Origin: Anaerolineae bacterium | GTDB taxonomy: Bacteria; Chloroflexota; Anaerolineae; Epilineales; Epilineaceae | Assembly: GCA_029262755.1 (NCBI GenBank) | Contig: JAJCYU010000251.1 | Span: 1 to 33,415, forward strand | DNA length: 33,415 bases | Direction of reading: 5' to 3' | In this document: positions 24,113 to 32,401 of the stretch, piece after piece | Layout of the letters: every line of letters begins with the position of its first letter | Numbering within the stretch: the first letter of the stretch is position 1 | Translations under genes and position numbers: made by a program | The notes under the pieces: model-generated | Database searches by the model: none | What the model was told of the DNA's origin: nothing | What the model saw: only the letters and a program-made list of their open reading frames with translations

Positions 24113-24226
24113 GTGTAGGACATCGGCGAACGCGTATGCTGGCGCAACGTCCTGGCTCAGGTGCGATTCGTGCGGATAGATGGCACGACGTTGTGGGTCT
24201 GCGTGCACCAAAGATGGAGCGAGCCT

Positions 24227-25462
24227 TCACGTACCGGCGTCCGCGAGTGCGTCTCCATAGAGCGGACCGGAGCGTGGTCCCCGCTCTACGAGCGCACGTA
24301 GCGCGTCGTCGTATCGCGGCGCCATCATCGCCCAATCGTAGCTTGCGACCGCGTCGCGCAGGGCGACCCGCGTCGGGTCGAGCGACCAGTCCAGACGCGT
24401 GTCCGGCGCGGATAGGAGGGAGGCGAGTCGTTCGTGCAACGACGATTCGTCGCGCACAAGACAGGCTTCGAGCAACGCGTCGGGCAAGATCTCCGGATAG
24501 CTCAAGCGCCAGGGAGCGACGGGCATGCAGCCACAATAGATGGCCTCGCAGAGGGCAGCGCCGAAAAACTCGTGCCGCGCGGTCGAAACAACGACATCGC
24601 CGCGCCATAGCCAGCGCGCATAATCGCCCCGGCTCTGTGCGTAGCCCCATTGGACAATGCGCGGACCGAGAGCCTCCCGCGCTGCGGCGAAGACGGCGGG
24701 CTCCCGAACGAATTGTTCGCCAAGGATGATCAGCTCGAAGTCGAGATCGCGGGCCGCCAGCGCATGCATTGCGCGAAAGAAGACCTCGGGACCCTTGTCG
24801 TGTTCCCATCTATGGTTCCAGACGATGCGGACGGGGCCGGGGGGACGGGCCTTTGGTCGTGCAGCGTCCAGCACGCGCAGGTCTATGCCCAAGGGTAGGA
24901 CGCTGCTACGGGCGGCGACCGCGTCGGGCGCACCAGGCTCGCGGAAGTCCGGGAATTGCCCCAGGAATCCAGGCAGCGCAGTGAGAAAGCTGTCGCGGTT
25001 GAAGGCGGAGTTCCACCAGACGGCATCCGCGGCGAGACAGGAGCTCAGGTTGGTGAACCCGTAGTGTTCGTCGACGCGCTTGGCTCGGCGCCGGCGGGAA
25101 TCGCTCCAGGCGTCCTCGGCGGGCGGTTCCGGATACGCCAGCTGGTTCTCATGCATGTAGAGCGCGGCAGGGACGTCGGCCAGCCTGGAGCGCGAGAGCG
25201 CGAGGAAGGCGGCGAGATCCAGCATATCGCCGGCAAGCACAACGTCCGGACGGGGACCCTCATCGGAAAGCTGGCGTCGCGCCAAGGTGAGAGCGCCGCC
25301 GTGCATGCGCCACTTCCAAAAGCGGCCGGGCATCGTTGCCCGTTGGATCTCGTGACCGCTGTGGGCGGCGAATCCGTGCAACCACGCAGCGTGTGAGCCC
25401 GTTTCGTAGGGCTCCACGACAAGGACGCGAAGCGTCCTAGGCACGGCGGCAGAGGTAGGCAA
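24227..25462 (-). CDS. tRNA-queuosine mannosyltransferase-like glycosyltransferase (QTMAN/GTDC1, DUF3524)
   Basis: 411-aa GT-B enzyme whose motifs match the QTMAN/GTDC1 family, which adds mannose to queuosine in animal tRNA-Asp: P-Y-E-T-G-S-H-A-A-W near 18-27, M-P-G-R-F-W-K-W-R-M-H-G near 44, M-H-E-N-Q-L-A-Y-P near 104, N-L-S-S-C-L-A-A-D-A-V-W-W-N-S-A-F-N, then W-N-H-R-W-E-H-D-K-G-P-E and an E-x7-E in E-F-F-G-A-A-L-C-E-A. The first half therefore fits the tRNA enzyme and not an ordinary surface GT4. That a bacterial member modifies queuosine is inference. TTG 25462 directly follows the YbbR stop; GTG 25444 is an equally possible start. It is the last gene of argF-cdaA-ybbR-QTMAN. No Q-synthesis gene is visible here. 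Confidence 0.85.
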   Translation of the reverse strand: MPTSAAVPRTLRVLVVEPYETGSHAAWLHGFAAHSGHEIQRATMPGRFWKWRMHGGALTLARRQLSDEGPRPDVVLAGDMLDLAAFLALSRSRLADVPAALYMHENQLAYPEPPAEDAWSDSRRRRAKRVDEHYGFTNLSSCLAADAVWWNSAFNRDSFLTALPGFLGQFPDFREPGAPDAVAARSSVLPLGIDLRVLDAARPKARPPGPVRIVWNHRWEHDKGPEVFFRAMHALAARDLDFELIILGEQFVREPAVFAAAREALGPRIVQWGYAQSRGDYARWLWRGDVVVSTARHEFFGAALCEAIYCGCMPVAPWRLSYPEILPDALLEACLVRDESSLHERLASLLSAPDTRLDWSLDPTRVALRDAVASYDWAMMAPRYDDALRALVERGPRSGPLYGDALADAGT

Positions 25463-26845
25463 TCACGGACCCGAGCGCGTTGGGGTCGCCGCAACCGGCG
25501 GAGAAACCGCGGGCGCCCGACCGGGCGTCGGCGTCGGCTCGCTGTTCGGCGTCGGTGTGGGCGTCGGCAGGCGCGTTCCGACGAGCAGCACCTCCACCTG
25601 CTCCGGCGTGATGCTCTCGACGGTCAGACCCTGATCCTCCGGAACCCGCACCAACACGACGAGCCGGTAGGTGCCGGCCGTACGCTCCTCGATGTCTACC
25701 CGCGCCGATAGGTCCGTTGCGCTCAGCTGTTCCAGAACGGGCTGGGAGCCCGTGACCGCGACAAGCACGCGCTGCGGCGAGATCGTCGCGGTGAGACCGG
25801 GTGGTAGTCGTTCGACCACGACATCGAGCGCAAACTCGCTTCGCCCCGGCAAGGCCTCCACGAGCACGGTGACGGTGATCTCGCCCGTCGGCAGACCGTC
25901 GACGCGCAATCCCTCCGGCAAGTCGAGCGGGACGCGGACCTGGCGGGTGGTAGTCATGCCCGTGATATCGAAGATTTGGGCGTTGACAACGCCTTCCGCC
26001 ACGAGGCTCGCCATGCGCTCCCTTGGACCGTATACGGTAACCTCGCGGGGCTCAATCTCGCGCCCGCGAAGCCAGTAGCCGTCGGGGACGCGACCGGTTG
26101 GTGGCGGGACGAGCACGGGTAGGCGCAAGCCCGTCGGGCTGAAGCGCGCGGAGACATCGACGAACGCGGGGAAGGGTGTGAGCGCCGGAACGGGCGTTCC
26201 CGCGGCGTCCAGGGCGGACACCGCAACGTCCGTGTAGCGGCGTGTCACGCCGACGGCCCCCTCGACATCCGGCACGAGTGCGGCCACGCGCTCTACGCGG
26301 GCAAGACTTCGCGCGGGTCCTTGGAGCATGACCGCGTCCGGCGAGACCCGCTCACGTTCCAAGACCATGCCCTGTCCTGCTTGGCCGGCGACCCCGACGC
26401 TCACGCGCAGCGTCTCGGTGACCACCCGGTCGAAGCGTACGAGCACCTGGGGCGGGTCGATGCGCACGATTCGAGCTCCTATCCGGCGGCGCGACGCCCA
26501 CGTACTCGATGGGCTCCATCGCCATTCCACGGGCCGCATCACCGGGCCCGTTGCGGGGTCCACGGACGCGCAATCGGTATAGAGCGTCACATCGTCCGCG
26601 GACATATCCACGAGCCGATCGCCAAGACCCCGCACCGTGAGCACGACCGGCTCCGACGCTCCGATGTAGGCGTCCCATTCGTCCGGAACACCCTCGCAGG
26701 CGATGGCAGCCGCACCACCGCCCGGCAGGAGGTTGATGTCGCTCATCGCGCGTTCGGTATCGTTGCGCACGTACCAAAACAGGAACGCCAGCAGCACCGC
26801 GAGACCGGCTGTGCTCATCCGATCGAATCGACGCGCTTCGTTCAT
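25463..26845 (-). CDS. cdaR: YbbR-repeat protein, likely CdaA regulator
   Basis: 460 aa with one N-terminal membrane segment (residues about 12-28) and a large outside part made of YbbR repeats, seen as recurring V-T-V-x-G-P/S segments: V-M-L-Q-G-P-A, V-T-V-Y-G-P-R-E, V-A-V-T-G-S-Q and V-E-V-L-L-V-G. The C-terminal 35 residues are a Pro/Thr-rich tail. In Firmicutes, CdaR with this layout is encoded next to and controls the membrane diadenylate cyclase CdaA. Here the start ATG overlaps the cdaA stop as ATGA, which supports the same partnership. The glmM gene often found with the pair is not in the window. The symbol is given by family and context; regulation itself is inferred. Confidence 0.88.
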   Translation of the reverse strand: MNEARRFDRMSTAGLAVLLAFLFWYVRNDTERAMSDINLLPGGGAAAIACEGVPDEWDAYIGASEPVVLTVRGLGDRLVDMSADDVTLYTDCASVDPATGPVMRPVEWRWSPSSTWASRRRIGARIVRIDPPQVLVRFDRVVTETLRVSVGVAGQAGQGMVLERERVSPDAVMLQGPARSLARVERVAALVPDVEGAVGVTRRYTDVAVSALDAAGTPVPALTPFPAFVDVSARFSPTGLRLPVLVPPPTGRVPDGYWLRGREIEPREVTVYGPRERMASLVAEGVVNAQIFDITGMTTTRQVRVPLDLPEGLRVDGLPTGEITVTVLVEALPGRSEFALDVVVERLPPGLTATISPQRVLVAVTGSQPVLEQLSATDLSARVDIEERTAGTYRLVVLVRVPEDQGLTVESITPEQVEVLLVGTRLPTPTPTPNSEPTPTPGRAPAVSPPVAATPTRSGP

Positions 26846-27786
26846 GCGCCACCCGCCTCTGCGTCGTCACCGGCGGAGCGACCTTCGGGCTTCGCTGCCG
26901 GCTTCTCTGCGGCGGCGCCGGACGGTTCTTCGACAGGCTGCAATACCGATCCGACGATCTCTGCGACCGCAACGCGAAGCCGATCCAAGGCTCGCTCACG
27001 GGAAGGAGGCGCGACCAAGTAGCCGGTGAGCAAGCTGGCCAACGCGCTTGCATCGAGATGTCGCGATAGCCGACCATCTCTGGCAAGCGATAGGATGCCG
27101 GTCTCCTCGCTGACGACCACCGCCAACGCGTCCGATGTCGCGGAGATCGAGACGGCAGCCAGGTGGCGTGTACCCAGACCGGGATCGCTGACGGGCACGT
27201 CCGCGAGCGGTATGACGGTTCGTGCCGCCGCGAGCCGATCCCCGCGCACAACGACCGCGCCATCATGCAGGGGGCTGTGCGGGAAGAATACCTGCAGTAG
27301 GAGGTCGCTGGTCAGCATCGCGTCCATGCGGACGCCACGCTCCACAAGGTCGTCCAAACCCGTCTCGCGCTCGAGGACGATGAGGGCTCCGTGCCGCAAC
27401 TCCGAAAGCTTCTCCGCGGCCAATCCAATCGCAGCAACAACGGATTCCGCGGTCGTCGGATCCATCGTCGGGCGCAGGATCACGCCGGCGCGACCCAGGC
27501 GCTCCAAGGCACGCCGAAGCTCCGGCTGAAAGACAACGGGAATCGCGAACAGGACACCGGGCAACAACGCCTTCAAGATCCATTGCGACGCGAGGAGGTT
27601 GGCTTGAGAAAGGAGGAGGTACGCGACCGGCGCCAGCAGGAGCACGCCACGCAGCAACTGGACGGCTCGGGTGCCGCGCACGACGTAGAGCAGGGTGTAG
27701 ATCAGCCCAGCGACCAGGGCAATATCCAGCACGTCCCACGGGGAGAGCGCGGAAAGGCGGAGGGCGAGATCGGCGATCCACTGCAT
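26842..27786 (-). CDS. cdaA: Membrane diadenylate cyclase (c-di-AMP synthase)
   Basis: 314-aa CdaA/DacA-type enzyme that makes c-di-AMP from two ATP at the membrane. Three N-terminal membrane segments (about residues 17-85) include V-L-D-I-A-L-V-A-G-L-I-Y-T-L-L-Y-V-V-R-G-T-R-A-type topology, then F-Q-P-E-L-R-R-A-L-E. The DAC domain has H-G-A-L-I-V-L-E-R, the catalytic D-G-A at 175-177 in L-H-D-G-A-V-V-V, and R-H-L at 207-209 in G-T-R-H-L-A-A, where the usual motif is R-H-R. The segment D-A-L-A-V-V-V-S-E-E-T-G is normal. The tail is Ala/Glu/Lys-rich. ATG 27786 starts just before the first membrane helix; an in-frame extension to 27888 would run into argF. It is 46 nt after argF and coupled to cdaR. 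Confidence 0.93.
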   Translation of the reverse strand: MQWIADLALRLSALSPWDVLDIALVAGLIYTLLYVVRGTRAVQLLRGVLLLAPVAYLLLSQANLLASQWILKALLPGVLFAIPVVFQPELRRALERLGRAGVILRPTMDPTTAESVVAAIGLAAEKLSELRHGALIVLERETGLDDLVERGVRMDAMLTSDLLLQVFFPHSPLHDGAVVVRGDRLAAARTVIPLADVPVSDPGLGTRHLAAVSISATSDALAVVVSEETGILSLARDGRLSRHLDASALASLLTGYLVAPPSRERALDRLRVAVAEIVGSVLQPVEEPSGAAAEKPAAKPEGRSAGDDAEAGGA

Positions 27787-27832
27787 CAGCCGCGTTCCAC
27801 GTTGGGCGAATGCTGCACGCGATCCGCCCCGA

Positions 27833-28765
27833 TCACGCGGGGAGCGGCATTCCGCCCGCGAGCCACGCGAGCAGGGCCATCTGGGCATGCATGCGGTTCT
27901 CGGCCTGATCGAAGACCCTGCTTCGCAGGCCGTCGATCACCGCGTCGGTGATCTCGTCTCCCCGATGCGCAGGCAGGCAGTGAAGGACGATCGCGTCGGC
28001 GCCGGCGCGCGCGACGAGGGCCTCATCGACGCGGTAGGGCGCAAAGCGCGCCTTGCGTGCTGCCGCTTCGTCTTCCTGCCCCATGCTGGCCCACACATCG
28101 GTATAGACCACGTCCACGCCGTCCACGCCGTCGAGCGACGTCGTTGCGTGCACGCTGCCTCCCGAGGCCGAGGCGAAGCCTTCCGCCGTGTGCATCACGG
28201 CAGCGGACGGCGCGTGGTTCTCTGGATGCACGATCGTGACATGCATGCCGGCCAACGCCCCCCCGTGCAGCAGGGAGTGCGCCACGTTGTTTCCGTCACC
28301 GACATAGGCCAAACGACGTCCGGTGAGATCGCCGTACGCGTCTCGGATAGTGAGAAGATCAGCGAGGCCCTGGCACGGATGATTGTGATCCGACAGTCCG
28401 TTGATGACCGGAACGCTCGCAAAGCGCGCCAGCTCCTCGATATCCGCATGGGCGAACACGCGCGCCATGATGACGTCTGCGTAGCGCGAAAGAACCCGCG
28501 CGATGTCCGCGGCGCTCTCGCGACTGCCGAGCCCGATTTCTGCCGGAGACAGGTAGAGCGCGTCACCGCCGAGCCGGCGCATTCCGACCTCGAATGAGAC
28601 ACGCGTCCGCAAGCTCGGCTTGGCGAACAACATAGCGAGGGTGCGACCAGCAAGCGGTTGGGGCCGGTCGCTTGCGGTTCCGGACGAGCGCAGTCCGGCC
28701 GCCAAATCGAGCAGGCCGCGCAACTGGTCAGGCGATAGGTCCGCCAGGCTGAGAAAGTCCTTCAA
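27833..28765 (-). CDS. argF: Ornithine carbamoyltransferase
   Basis: 310-aa anabolic-type OTCase; makes citrulline from ornithine and carbamoyl phosphate in arginine synthesis. Carbamoyl-phosphate loop S-L-R-T-R (51-55, the accepted variant of S-T-R-T-R), H-P-C-Q in the middle, Y-V-G-D-G-N-N-V-A-H-S at the second-domain start, and H-C-L-P-A-H-R-G-D-E-I near the end are all present. The start is TTG 28765, with GAGGAG eight bases upstream. A good promoter lies 34-62 bases upstream. It leads an operon with cdaA, cdaR and the QTMAN-like gene; I know of no functional reason linking arginine synthesis to c-di-AMP. No other arg gene is in the window. Confidence 0.97.
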   Translation of the reverse strand: MKDFLSLADLSPDQLRGLLDLAAGLRSSGTASDRPQPLAGRTLAMLFAKPSLRTRVSFEVGMRRLGGDALYLSPAEIGLGSRESAADIARVLSRYADVIMARVFAHADIEELARFASVPVINGLSDHNHPCQGLADLLTIRDAYGDLTGRRLAYVGDGNNVAHSLLHGGALAGMHVTIVHPENHAPSAAVMHTAEGFASASGGSVHATTSLDGVDGVDVVYTDVWASMGQEDEAAARKARFAPYRVDEALVARAGADAIVLHCLPAHRGDEITDAVIDGLRSRVFDQAENRMHAQMALLAWLAGGMPLPA

Positions 28766-28798
28766 CGTTGCGGCTCCTCGGGCGCGGATTGCGTCGGG

Positions 28799-28827
28799 AG
28801 TATAGACGTGTGCCGCCCACGTCGCAA
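28799..28827 (-). promoter_or_regulatory. argF-cdaA-cdaR operon promoter
   Basis: TTGCGA and TATACT on the minus strand with a 17-base spacer. Transcription would start near 28792, giving a leader of about 27 nt that contains the GAGGAG ribosome site. Confidence 0.65.
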
Positions 28828-28991
28828 CGGTCCGAGCGCCCCCGCGAACCGGCTCGCATGGGCGTAGCGGAACGTCGCCTTGGGGTCATGGACGTGGACT
28901 TGTGCCGTGTTGAGCGCTTCGAGAATCGTTTGCGGCACGCGGAGCGCACCGGGGGGGGACGCGCCCATCGATCGCGAATACATTTCGCCGT

Positions 28992-29996
28992 CTACCGTGC
29001 CAGAGAAGCGAGCGCCATGGCCGCGATCAGGAGGACGCGTATCCGATCGATGGCTGCAAAATCGATTCGTTTGCCGCTGTGCGTTCTCACCCTTTCCTCC
29101 GCACCGCTCTCCGGATCAAGGTGTTCATCGGCGTTGTCGGGACGGGCGAGAAGCGGCCAGGCGGCGGCCCAAAGAATTCCCACTCCGATTCCGGCGAGGG
29201 GATGGTCCCAGACAAGAAGCGCGAGCGCCGCGCACAGCCATGGCCAACTTGTGCGCGACGTTTCCAGAGCGCGCGGCGTCCGATTCGGTTCCGCCGCGGC
29301 AGCCACGTCGCGGTCGGTCCCAATCCCGATCAGCGCCACGACCAACATGAGCAATACGAAGGGCCAAAGAGCATTCGTTTGGAGCCAAGCCGCGAGTTCG
29401 GATAGCGCGGAGCTTGCAAGCCGGTGGTCGCCGGACAGCGGGCGTGGACCATCCAGGGCTACCCATGTCAACACGGCCGGGACCATCCACACCGCAGCCT
29501 CTTGCACTCGCTCTATCAGACGCGCTCGATGGGGCGACGTCTTCAACGCAGGCGCGATCAGGTGGGCACCCAATGCGGCGGAGAGGACGGCGATGAGGAA
29601 TCGCAATGACGAGGATCCAAGCAGGGCTCCGATCGCGAGCGCGAGGACCACGCGCATCGCGATCCAGGCCCCTGCGGGCGGCGTATGAACCCGCTCTGCT
29701 CGTTCCGACGGCGCCGAAACATCGCCGCCGTCTGGTGCGAACGCCCATTCTACGATCGGCGTGAGCAGGAAGACGGCAAGCCACCAGAGCACGACGGTAC
29801 GGGCCAAGACGTCCGGCAGAGAGCCCGACCAAGGCGCGGCCGCCATCACGCCGAAGAGCACTGGCCAAATCGCGGACGCCCACGCGATGCCCGCAAGAGG
29901 CGCCAGACTGGGCAACGGTGCATTGAGCATCGCATCGACACGAGCGTGCCGGGCCGATGCGTCCGACTGCGCGGAGGAATTCGGTAGCGGATTCAT
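28992..29996 (-). CDS. Multi-pass membrane protein of unknown function
   Basis: 334 aa with about seven or eight hydrophobic segments, such as I-A-W-A-S-A-I-W-P-V-L-F-G-V-M-A-A-A, V-V-L-W-W-L-A-V-F-L-L-T-P, A-L-W-P-F-V-L-L-M-L-V-V-A-L-I-G-I and L-L-I-A-A-M-A-L-A-S-L. A polar loop precedes the last segment. I recognise no family, no catalytic motif and no transporter signature. It stands between the bactofilin operon (279 bp away) and argF (226 bp). The start ATG 29996 is only nine bases from an extended -10 box, so its message is probably almost leaderless; no ribosome site is present. The gene is real by frame length, membrane pattern and promoter, but its role is unknown. Confidence 0.72.
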   Translation of the reverse strand: MNPLPNSSAQSDASARHARVDAMLNAPLPSLAPLAGIAWASAIWPVLFGVMAAAPWSGSLPDVLARTVVLWWLAVFLLTPIVEWAFAPDGGDVSAPSERAERVHTPPAGAWIAMRVVLALAIGALLGSSSLRFLIAVLSAALGAHLIAPALKTSPHRARLIERVQEAAVWMVPAVLTWVALDGPRPLSGDHRLASSALSELAAWLQTNALWPFVLLMLVVALIGIGTDRDVAAAAEPNRTPRALETSRTSWPWLCAALALLVWDHPLAGIGVGILWAAAWPLLARPDNADEHLDPESGAEERVRTHSGKRIDFAAIDRIRVLLIAAMALASLAR

Positions 29997-30005
29997 GGGC
30001 GCGCG

Positions 30006-30014
30006 ATTATATCA
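30006..30014 (-). promoter_or_regulatory. Extended -10 promoter, near-leaderless start
   Basis: TGATATAAT on the minus strand fits TGnTATAAT exactly. Only nine bases separate it from ATG 29996, so the leader would be about three nt. No clear -35 is seen, as is usual with extended -10 promoters. Confidence 0.6.
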
Positions 30015-30242
30015 TGCGACGAGCACAGCACTTGCGAGGAACGCCCAGCGCTATTGCTGGCAGATTTTCGGCGGTCGTTCTGGGGCATCGGCACTTTGCG
30101 CAACACGCGGAACTCGACGCCAGGCGTCCCCGCGGAAGCCGAGCCGCGGCACGGCGGTGCCGCTGCGCACCTGTATCACGAAGCCGCAGCGTGCCACGAT
30201 CAACTACGTCCGCTTGCTGGCCTGCAAGGTGGGCCCGGGCTC

Positions 30243-30296
30243 TGTGGCAGCACCGACCCATCTGGCAGCACCGACCTATGTGGCGGCACCGAGAAG
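30243..30296. repeat. Three 18-bp tandem repeats across the bactofilin stop codon
   Basis: Three 18-base units share the core TGGC(A/G)GCACCGA on the plus strand. Read on the minus strand they give L-L-G-A-A-T, stop-V-G-A-A-R, W-V-G-A-A-T: the TAG stop takes the place of a TGG in the next unit. Confidence 0.75.
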
Positions 30297-31835
30297 ATCG
30301 CGCGCCTGCGATTGCCACGCTTGCGCGGTTGCCCTTGTAATGGGCAGCACGCCCGGAACGGAGATCGCCGCGACGAGCGCGCTCTCATCCGCGCGGAGCA
30401 AGGCGCTTAGATCATCCAGGCCCGCATCGCGCAACAATGCCGCATAGATCGGCGAGATCCCGGTCACGTCCTCCAACGAAAATTGTGAAGCGGTGATGCC
30501 CGAGCCTGTCTTCGGGTCCGCGGCGCCTATCGACGGCGTGTCCGCTGCCGCCGACTTCGCGGTTGCATCTGTCTGGTCGGAGTCCGCAAATCCAACGGGG
30601 TCCTGCGACAACATCGGATCCGGTGTGGACGTTGGTGGCGACCACGCTTCGGCAGACTGCTCGGCTTTGCGGTCAAAGGCATCGTTCTCGGACGAACGAT
30701 CCTCTGTAGCCGACATCGCCTCCGGCGACCCTGAGCCGGACCTGGAAGCCTCCGACTCGAAGGAAGGCCGATCTTGCCCCGGTGCGCCCGTATGCCATCC
30801 GAGATCTGCGTCGAATGCAGCCTCCGGACGTTGTGATCCGAGATCGGAGCCGTCCGGCGGTTGCCAGGAGGCCGGTTCGCTTCGAGCGGGTCCGCGCGTC
30901 CCCATACGGGAGAGGAGCGCGGCTCCAAATGCCCACGCGGCAAGCACTCCCACCAACATGATCCCGCCGCATACGACAAGCAGGTTGGAGCCGTACATGA
31001 GAGCGCTCAGAAAAGCAGCCAGCACGCCTGTGCCAAGCGCCGTCTGCACGCGCTCGCCCTGGCCGGACACGATCCGGGCACCCAACTTCTGCCCAATGCC
31101 AACCCAGCCAAGCGCTATGGCGACGGCGCCTGCAACGAAGAGCAAGATAGCCCCGAGACCAAAGGTGACAAAACCAACCATCACCGCAGCCGGTACGAAG
31201 AGCAGGAAGGCGATCATACCGACGATCAATGCCCCCAGACCGGCGACAAGATTGTGCCCGGCAGCGAGCCGCAGATTGCGCACCGCGGCCGGAGCCGCGG
31301 TGGCTGTGAGGGCGGCGAAGATCGTGCTGAGCAGCACGGTTCCCAGCGCGGCCAGAACCCGCTCTAAGACGTCGCGTGCGCGAGCCGTAGAGGAGATGGC
31401 GCGCGGATCGGGACGCAGGTCTCGGGCGCTGCGCACTTGCCCGACGTCCGCGCCATCCGCGACGGAAACCGCGCCGCCGGCTGTCACGTCGCCCCCGATG
31501 CGTGCTGTAGAAGCGATGGAAATCTCGCCGATCGCATACACATTGCCGTCCACACGCCCGGAAATCGTCGACGCGTTCCAGCTGTTGAGGTCGCCGCGGA
31601 TGCGGCCCTCGATGACCGCGCCGCCGACGACGTTCGCATCGCCGTCGATCTCTCCGCCCGCTTCGACACGCAGATCGCCCTTCACTACCGACACGTCGCA
31701 ATCCCGCAGCTCTCCGGCAGCGACCACTAGATCTTCGCCGAACACAATGCAGGATTCTTGCGCCATTGCCGGGAGCGGCGCGGCCAGCTGTAGGCCGAAG
31801 GCCAACACCACGGCAACGGCAATGCGTTGCGGCAT
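30276..31835 (-). CDS. Exported or membrane bactofilin-like protein with HhH-like C-terminal domain
   Basis: 519 aa. A signal peptide (A-V-A-V-V-L-A-F-G-L-Q-L-A-A-P-L-P-A-M-A) is followed by a polymer-forming bactofilin-like beta-helix at about 25-115, with repeats such as V-V-K-G-D-L-R-V-E-A-G-G-E-I-D-G-D and I-E-G-R-I-R-G-D-L. Three to five hydrophobic segments (about 145-310) then place it in the membrane. A long Ser/Asp/Pro-rich region leads to a C-terminal domain, L-E-D-V-T-G-I-S-P-I-Y-A-A-L-L-R-D-A-G, like the helix-hairpin-helix or DUF4332 type. Classical bactofilins are cytosolic; this exported and membrane-bound layout suggests an envelope role. ATG 31835 is 32 nt after the anti-sigma stop; the frame further upstream lies inside that gene. 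It is the third gene of a sigma operon, so it is a probable target or partner of that regulation. Confidence 0.8.
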   Translation of the reverse strand: MPQRIAVAVVLAFGLQLAAPLPAMAQESCIVFGEDLVVAAGELRDCDVSVVKGDLRVEAGGEIDGDANVVGGAVIEGRIRGDLNSWNASTISGRVDGNVYAIGEISIASTARIGGDVTAGGAVSVADGADVGQVRSARDLRPDPRAISSTARARDVLERVLAALGTVLLSTIFAALTATAAPAAVRNLRLAAGHNLVAGLGALIVGMIAFLLFVPAAVMVGFVTFGLGAILLFVAGAVAIALGWVGIGQKLGARIVSGQGERVQTALGTGVLAAFLSALMYGSNLLVVCGGIMLVGVLAAWAFGAALLSRMGTRGPARSEPASWQPPDGSDLGSQRPEAAFDADLGWHTGAPGQDRPSFESEASRSGSGSPEAMSATEDRSSENDAFDRKAEQSAEAWSPPTSTPDPMLSQDPVGFADSDQTDATAKSAAADTPSIGAADPKTGSGITASQFSLEDVTGISPIYAALLRDAGLDDLSALLRADESALVAAISVPGVLPITRATAQAWQSQARDLLGAAT

Positions 31836-31867
31836 GGAGATGCGGCCGCGCCGAATCGCGCGAGCGA

Positions 31868-32401
31868 TCACCGGCCCGCCTCGCGTTCCTGCAAGGCGTT
31901 CGTAGATCGAGGCAACACGAGGACGCCGAACCAAGCGGCGGCAATCGTCAATGCCAGCGCGCCGGAAAGCAGCCAGCCGACCGAACTGCCCGATGCGGCC
32001 TGAAGCATTGCATCGCCCATCGCAAGCAGGCCGAACGCGGTGGCCCGCGTCAGCGTCCATAGCGTGGGGCCAAGGTCTGCAAGCTGCCAGTGTCGGGAGA
32101 GCCCCACACTCGACCACGCAACAGCACCGGTTCCAACCAGCATCGCTGCAATGCGCAACAGATGAGCGCGCCACATCGGAGCCCTGCGTTCCTCCGCCTC
32201 GAGCCGGCCCATGACCCGCATCGAGAAATCCATGGGCGGTTCGACGAGCGGATCGGTTCGCAGCATGTGGTGAACCACGCGCTGTCGTTCCCATTCCTCC
32301 GCCAGCTCGGCAGAGTCGTCGACGAGCTCACGGAGCGCACGAGGGATCGCACCCTCTTCCAGCGCCGAGTCCATCAGGTCGCGAATGTCGGTTGCGTGCA
32401 T
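31868..32401 (-). CDS. Membrane anti-sigma factor, no zinc motif
   Basis: 177 aa. Residues 1-75 are a charged cytosolic domain (R-D-L-M-D-S-A-L-E-E-G, A-E-L-A-E-E-W-E-R-Q-R) and two or three hydrophobic segments follow at about 80-101, 115-135 and 143-163. It overlaps the ECF sigma gene by 28 nt, the usual arrangement of sigma and anti-sigma pairs. The zinc-finger H-x3-C-x2-C of many anti-sigma factors is absent; the N-terminal half has no cysteine. The role rests on position, size and topology more than on a family motif. It may sense envelope state and hold the sigma at the membrane. Confidence 0.75.
   Translation of the reverse strand: MHATDIRDLMDSALEEGAIPRALRELVDDSAELAEEWERQRVVHHMLRTDPLVEPPMDFSMRVMGRLEAEERRAPMWRAHLLRIAAMLVGTGAVAWSSVGLSRHWQLADLGPTLWTLTRATAFGLLAMGDAMLQAASGSSVGWLLSGALALTIAAAWFGVLVLPRSTNALQEREAGR

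Noticed and set aside
30243-30296. CRISPR-like repeat
   Set aside because: Units are adjacent, 18 bp and without spacers; a simple tandem repeat.
30493-31905. 470-aa plus-strand frame opposite the bactofilin-like gene
   Set aside because: Ser/Pro/Ala/Thr-rich by composition only; the minus strand has signal peptide, beta-helix and membrane helices in order.
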